Source: Ascaris suum (taxonomy: Eukaryota > Nematoda > Chromadorea > Rhabditida > Ascarididae). Taken from it: a stretch of 64,000 nt of DNA. Every line of letters begins with the position of its first letter. The first letter of the stretch is position 1. Location: NCBI GenBank assembly GCA_013433145.1, contig CM024181.1:4898001-4962000 (forward strand), given 5' to 3'. The notes under the pieces are model-generated. The model was not told where the DNA came from. It saw nothing but the letters and a program-made list of their open reading frames with translations, and ran no database searches. The translations under genes and the position numbers were made by a program. Below are positions 58,101-64,000 of the stretch, piece by piece.

Positions 58101-59638
58101 TTTTTCAAAAATTCTAGAAATTTTTTTTACAGACGAGGATACGCTTCATTGAGCATACTACTTCTATGGATGCTAGTGTGATGGCGTCCTTATGAAATTA
58201 CTAATGATGTTAAGAGCTATTAAACTAAAGCTTTGCAACTAAATCTGCTACTGAAGTATTCGAAATTAAGCGTAGAAGAAGTTTCGGCTAATTTTAACTA
58301 AAGTTTGGCACAGATAAAGTTATATATCTTGGTAAAATGTGCAGATTGACCGCAAAATTTGCATAACTTATTTATTTAACACAAAAATTTAACACATTAT
58401 TTAATAATTTGCAAATTTAACAAAATTGTAAAACTTATTTAATGCAAGAATAAAAAGCTTTGAATTTATTTACAGATTAAAAAACAAATATTTGATATAT
58501 GCACACAAGTGAAATTCGTTCCATATGGGATCATTACAGCCGGCTGTATATTCGTCGTTCTTGCAGTCATCTTTAGTATCGACTTTATCATTCTATTGAA
58601 GGTATCAAATCTGAAACTTAACCGATCTCAATTCGGCTTTCAGAGCTTTCACATCTCTTAACCTAGAGCCTTTAATAACGCAAAGAAAAAAGACTATGGT
58701 TGCTTTGTATGGGACATTGAGGCCAATAGATAAGACTGACTGCTCGATTATCGAAAGTTCCGTCTGATTATTTGTCCTGGAAGCCTGTAAATCGGGTAGA
58801 AGGTAAGAACTGCTAGCTACGTCAACGTAATTTTCACTCCTCCCTCTCCCTCCTTTTAGCTTTGCTCTTCTAGCTGCCGGAAGAATTAAGGATCACCGTT
58901 TCTGAGAGAATTCCTTGAAAAATTTGCTTGTTCAGCATTCTGAGCGGTTAGAAGCGCAGAAATTTCTACTGATGGCTGTATCGCTACATCGTGAGATGGG
59001 TCTCGAAGGAATGGACGTTTCCATACAGAAAGAACTGGAAAGCACTAAAGCTGCCATGGAAAGGTCAGTTTATTGGCTTTAAAAAATGCATTCATTTCAT
59101 CTTTTGATAATATTTCACACCAGAAAATAACACAGTTTGAAAAATTTCCTCACACTTTAAAAATTTCTCGATTGCAGAATTATGTGATTTCGCAAAGAAT
59201 TAATTGCCTTATTTATTCCTTTATTCGCTTTGCACAATATCATTTAAGAGATTTTTAATGCGTTATATCCGAGATGAAGACAAGTCGTTACTTATTGTCC
59301 CGAATCCATGAAATAAATAAAAATAAATAAGCAAATAAATGCATGATTAAATAAATAAGTGAGTAAATAAACGAATGAATAAATAAATAAATAAGCTAGT
59401 AATACAATAAATGAAGAAAGAATAAATAAATAAAATTTCGCAGCTGACTTCCATAAAAGTTGATCAGAAAATTCGTATAAGTAAGATTCATTAAAAATGA
59501 AAGTCATATTAATGCAGGTTCTGAATCAATTTTCAAAAAATTTTCAGCTTTTTTGGCGTTCTTTCGAGGCGAAAAGAATCAACGCCAAGCTCTGTAGGCA
59601 GCAAGAGACCGCAAGGCTCAGATGGTTCATCACTATGA
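52122..59638 (+). CDS. Predicted four-pass membrane protein, unidentified family
   Basis: Eight exons whose phases all close, giving 373 residues: 52122-52239, 52979-53161, 54251-54397, 55509-55642, 57130-57324, 58476-58601, 58936-59063 and 59548-59638 (TGA 59636-59638). A second in-frame ATG is at 52179. Residues 1-150 are hydrophilic, Ser/Asn/Gln-rich (NGGNSSSSGPWNEDL, RQPDKPTAPNNNN) and probably cytoplasmic. Then come TM1 (about 173-192, LLRLSAMALLITAWAIMIFF), TM2 (about 211-229, VISGCLLLAFPILISIMCF), TM3 (about 243-259, MLDIVEIALFIVFSVV) and TM4 (about 276-300, GIITAGCIFVVLAVIFSIDF). A helical, coiled-coil-like tail follows (HSERLEAQKF, QKELESTKAAME), ending in a basic, Ser-rich C-terminus (LSRRKESTPSSVGSKRPQG). 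Donors include GTAGGA, GTGAGA, GTAAAG, GTAAGC and GTATCA; the exon 4 donor (TGT|GTTTAT) is the weakest. An optional exon at about 56107-56270 (PADPLWWVEETEFINSI) could add an extracellular loop between TM1 and TM2. I recognise no family. Confidence 0.65.
55944..56010. repeat. Short repeat of TGTGTTAAGAAC-type units
   Basis: About four imperfect copies of TGTGTTAARAAYGA with variable spacers in an intron of the membrane-protein gene. Confidence 0.6.
56369..56413. repeat. Tandem AATTTGGAGTG repeat
   Basis: Three direct copies of AATTTGGAGTGYA, with a fourth, detached copy at about 56469-56482. Confidence 0.85.
57032..57060. repeat. Poly-C run (29)
   Basis: The longest homopolymer in the window, just upstream of the membrane-protein exon at 57130. 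Its length is likely unreliable in short-read assembly. Confidence 0.95.
59313..59440. repeat. (AAAT)n-type simple repeat
   Basis: AAATA/AAATAAATG units with interruptions, inside the last intron of the membrane-protein gene. Confidence 0.9.
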
Positions 59639-62600
59639 AAGCGAAAGCATTGCATCTTTTGAATAAATTCTTGTTCGATGTTCAGTGTTATTGATGGAAT
59701 TTTTCGAATTTTTGAATTCATTCATCTCATAAAAAATATACCTAAATAATTATTCAAATAACATATGTTTCATTCAAAAGTGTCCTCTTTGAGCTGTCAT
59801 ACTGGATGGAACAGGATTGCTGCACTTTCAAACAACATGCAAAGTTATTATTAAAATAAAGAGAGCGAAAGATCGATAAAAAGACACAAATATCGTTTCC
59901 ATTTGAGAGATTTATCTCGATCATGCGATTCGGTTTCATCTGCTCGACGTTTTGCGGTGAATAATTTCAGGTGGTACCAAAAAAAATTTTTTTGCCACCC
60001 GACATTTGAATCCATTAACTGTTTCTTTGTTAAGAATGGATTTTTTGCTGAGATGGGATGGACAATTTTGTTGTATTTACAAGAAACGTGTGATAATGAC
60101 GTGCTATCGAAAGCGCAAATGATAAAATTGCTCGTGAATAGGCAACGTGTTATTTGTGCTCTTTTTACTGACTATGAGAGTTCAAGCATGAGCTCGTTTG
60201 GAGAATTAACGCTTCTCTTTGCTTATATCATGTTTTCCTTACTTTCCGAACGATATCCTATCTACAGCTAGAGGTATTTTTATAGCGGTTCCACTCTAAT
60301 TTTGAGTTATTTACAGACATTACACTGATAAAGTTACAGATTCGATAAGCTAGAGTTACCTCTTTGTTGTGCTGACATTTCCATTTATGAAATTATTATC
60401 GCGATGGAGTATTCAAATTTAAAGGGAACCTCGGCGCTGCAAGGAAATGACAGCAATTGGGAAAGCAAATTAGAGAGAATGGCACGGTATGCGTTTTTTG
60501 TAACTCCACTCAAGTGACCAAGCGATCACATGAACTGCCAACAAGTTATAACACATGTTTTGCAAAGAGTTGGTTTTTCGACTCGAGCAGCTGCAAAATT
60601 ATAGCCTAACCAACGCAATATGCATGGCATGCAGATTCCTTGGTCTGTTTGGTGGCGAATATGTTCTATGTCAAGTGATCAACTAAGAACTTTGTGGGAG
60701 GTCACTCTACAATTAGATGCAATCACTATCTTCAGCGGCTTTCCAGCTGAACAGCCTGGCGTATTTACAAATTACAACATAAAGAACAGACAGACAGAGA
60801 TAAATATGCACAATAGAAATCGCCACACTGCTCTTTACAAGTTTGCAAAGGACATGAGAAAATGGCAAATAACAGTAACAAAAGGATATGCCCAACTTCG
60901 CAATTTACATCCTCATGATTAGCGTAAAAGTGTAAAACCTGCCTTCCGGCATTATATAATATAGGCTTAATTAAATGCTTTCTTCTTGTTAAGTTGCATC
61001 TACATTAGAATATATACATTAGAACTGCGTCTACACTAAGGCGAGTTAGAGGCACGCACAGCCACAATTAGCTACCAAGAATGTGCCGAGGATATGTTTG
61101 TTCGTTGGAGGATTTTTAGTTCTCAACCTAAAATATGTTATCGACATCAAGATTCTTGATCAGTATTCAAATTAATCGACACGATGATAATAAATCAGTT
61201 CGCTCTTCAGCAATAAGCAATACCGAGCTATCGCCATTTAAATATGCTGCACATGTCGTTTTGATAGGATTACTGTGAAAGCGGTCATATTGTAAAAATA
61301 TCAGTAATACATTTCGATGAAATTTGTTACAATCACATTTATAGTGACGATATTTTTACCTTATGAGTGAATATATTTTATAAAGCAATTTCAAGCAAGA
61401 AATACTTGAAAGTCGAGAATTCCTCTCTAGGAATATACTTTCGAAAAAGGTATTTGGGAATGTACACCAAGGATTACTAAAAAATTTTGAAGTGCAATAT
61501 AAAATTTATCAACATTTTTACATTTTCGGAACATTTTAACTATGGCATTGAATTTTACTGATTAACTTACGACCAATTAAACCTCATTTTTGAGCAATAT
61601 CACGATTGATAATAATGAATAAAATACCATTTATATTATTAGTTCTCTCAAAAAATTGAAATGAAATTGAATTTTTAATGGATTATTTCCTTATAGAATT
61701 CAAGAAGAATGTTAGATTATTTTAGAGTCGCATTGTTGAGAGTGCGCAGACCACTTTAACGCAGAAACTTGTCTATTCTTCCGTGTTTGTTTTGTTGCAG
61801 TTATGTGACAAAATATTTACCTATCTCTTCTATTTAAGATTCATTGTGGGAGTAACTTATTGAACCTTGCTTCGTTTAAACGAGTTACATTCCTTTAAGT
61901 TAAGTCATATATTATGTTTACTGATCCCCCAAAACTTAAGTGATATTGAAACGCGCGAAGATTTCAGCGCTAAAACTCGAGCTCTCATAGTTCGACTATC
62001 GTTCTATTGCATCTAGAAGAGAGCGTAGGTGCACAACGTGACGACGATCAGCGAAGAATGTTTGCTCAGCAATGTGCACGAGTTTCAGTTTGTTCACTGC
62101 TATATGGAGCGCCTACAGTAAACAATAGCAGCATGTCCACTCAACGAATTTCTTTTCACTTTCAACTGTGACGTTGCGATGCTTTTGCAACATTCGCATA
62201 CAAATATCGCCAGTGTAATTTTGCATGAAAAGTTTGCCATTGAAAGGTTGATTGTAAATTTCGGCATAGTGAAGTTTGCACGGTGCGCATATATTCAAGA
62301 CAAAATGGTGTGAAGCCGATGTGGAAAACGAATAAGTGTGGGCAGGAATCGAGATGGAATTCAGAGAAGAGTATTAACGAGCGGATTCTCATCATCAATC
62401 ACCTGGCCACAATGGCCAGGAAATGGCAAAATTTCGAAGTGTTTGGCTCTGAGAAGGGAAACAAGCAGAGAGGCGGAATAACAAACGAATAAACCTCGTT
62501 CGAAAAAAAAGAGCGCTTTTAGGTGGAATAGCAGTTTGACGGGTTTATATACGTCTATCTAACGCCTAAATTCTCACTTTGAAATGCTCTGTCACAGCCC

Positions 62601-64000
62601 TATGGAAATTCTTTTAGAAGCATGATTGAAGAAAAATAGTAAATAGAAGAAAATAGTTGATGATTTCATTGAAAAAAAAAACACTTTTGAACCTCTTTTT
62701 TAAAGTCTTTGGATGGTGAGCTGTTCTAGCAGAACAGTGAAGAAACGACTGATTCGACTTATTTAATTGTTTGCTAAGAGGCTATTTGGACATTTTTTCA
62801 CATATTTTGTCATCGTTCCAAACGAGTACTCTTTACATATTAGTACGATTGCAAAAAAAGTGACCTCTCCATCGAGTTTGCCTGATGTGTTCAACGTTTC
62901 TCATTAATCAAGTATTGTAAATAGTCGTTAAAGTTATTTTAATTTTCATTCAAACCATCTATCGATCATGCAACAATTTTTGCAGATTAATGTGTCGGAT
63001 TTAAAATGGAGATGGTTTAGAGAATTGCGAACTAAAACAACAGAAAATTAAAAGAGCAAAAACATCGACGATCTTCAGACACCACCTCGAGAATAAGTTC
63101 ATGTGTCTCTTGCCGAATAATGAGCTACGCAAGGATGTTTCCTTCATAAAATATGCTGGTATAACCGTGTCCATTCAAGGCAATCTCCTGGAGGGATAGC
63201 GGTTTTTCCCTTGCGCCCCACTCAAATGACCTCCCAAAACCTCTTTGGTTTGCGGCCAACTCGCATCCAAACCTAACAAATGGAGTGGTCCCAGTGAGAC
63301 TGTGAGATTGCATCACCCTTTTGAATGCATTATGGCTATCTTATACTTTTGTATATTTGTATGTTCATGTCTGCCCGTGTGTTAGTCTGCTAGACAGCTT
63401 TAAACTGCTAGTCACAAAATAGGGCTTGCAAATCTGCAAGAAAAAGCTAGCTGAAATAATCAATTTCGATGCGACTGATCACATCCTGCTTAAGTTACTT
63501 TCGTTTTCATATTTTTACGAAAGTCGCAAGTCAGTTTCGCTTTATAGCTGATCCATAATGAATCACTAACGAAGTTTTTCGCCAACAATTTCCACAACTA
63601 ATCGATTTTGTGTGAAAACGCATCGCTAAACATTTTATCAATATTTTCTAAGAATTCAACAGTCGGTTAGTTTATGGGTGAAAATGTAGAATTTGCATTT
63701 CATATAACCTCTTCATTTAGGCTTTCCCAATTACTTTAATTCTTTCCGCAGTTAGAATTTTTTCCCGATAAAGGAAATTTTTCTACCCGGATGGTTCCTT
63801 AAGAACGCTATGATTGTTTACCAGTTTTGTTCATCAGTCTAGCTAAAACCCTATTAGAGAGTAAAGTTTTGTCCATATCGACTGTCCACTCTCTCTAGAT
63901 GATACAAGCCAGAGGTTGCAATCAGTTGGATAGTGCAAATGACGGCTGTGCATAACAAAGGTGATTTTGCACAGGTGAAAAGCAACAAAAAGACCGCTAA
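59639..64000. other. Intergenic, no supportable gene
   Basis: Open frames at 59903-60271 (122 codons) and 60620-60922 (100 codons) on the plus strand, and 62113-62398 on the minus strand, lack recognisable motifs or splice support, and one or two of this length are expected by chance. Nothing else stands out. Confidence 0.45.

Noticed and set aside
59533..59721. Three overlapping readable frames around the last exon of the membrane-protein gene
   Set aside because: Only the frame starting at 59548 agrees with the phase left by the preceding exon; the other plus frames and the minus ORF are shadows.

Overview
The window reads as AT-rich nuclear DNA of a chromadorean nematode. The evidence is spliced genes with short exons and GT-AG introns, nematode-type expanded TTBK/CK1-family kinases, p38-activated MAPKAPK2-like kinases, a BEL/Pao retrotransposon with an env-like tail, and a 22-nt stretch differing at one base from the nematode SL1 spliced leader. 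The species cannot be named from sequence alone. There are no bacterial genes, no CRISPR array and no convincing tRNA or rRNA gene.

Layout. (1) 0.5-3.4 kb, minus: a TTBK-like kinase copy with a 1-nt frameshift relative to its paralogue. (2) 4.8-10.4 kb: a complete-ended but internally wrecked BEL/Pao element (two LTRs, GTGAT target duplications, broken gag, protease/RT fragment, deleted RT-RNaseH-integrase core, integrase tail joined to an env-like region). (3) 10.5-16.2 kb: an unidentified small ORF, an Asn-rich prion-like exon (minus) with a perfect splice donor, two unidentified plus-strand candidate exons and a TA microsatellite. (4) 16.3-21.4 kb, minus: the intact second TTBK-like kinase. 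(5) 24.0-30.8 kb and 34.3-40.2 kb, minus: two tandem MAPKAPK2 (MK2/MAK) paralogues with matching intron phases. An SL1-like sequence sits on the opposite strand in an intron of the first. (6) 40.2-52.1 kb: about 12 kb with no supportable gene, only short tandem repeats and poly-G/C runs. (7) 52.1-59.6 kb, plus: an eight-exon gene for a predicted four-pass membrane protein I do not recognise. (8) 59.6-64.0 kb: nothing clearly genic.

How the genes work together. The two MK2-like kinases should act downstream of p38 MAP kinases; in C. elegans MAK-2 works in the DLK-1/PMK-3 axon-regeneration pathway. Both TTBK-like proteins have Ser for the catalytic-loop His (SRD) and a glycine-poor P-loop. In each pair one copy looks more constrained than the other: TTBK copy 1 is frameshifted, and MK2 copy A has lost the APE motif. 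I found no operon-like arrangement and no obviously new multi-gene system. The most interesting leads are the SL1-like locus, the paired degenerate/canonical kinases, and the uncharacterised four-TM gene.

Exon coordinates were derived by hand from splice consensus, reading phase and paralogue comparison; first coding exons of all four kinases were not located.
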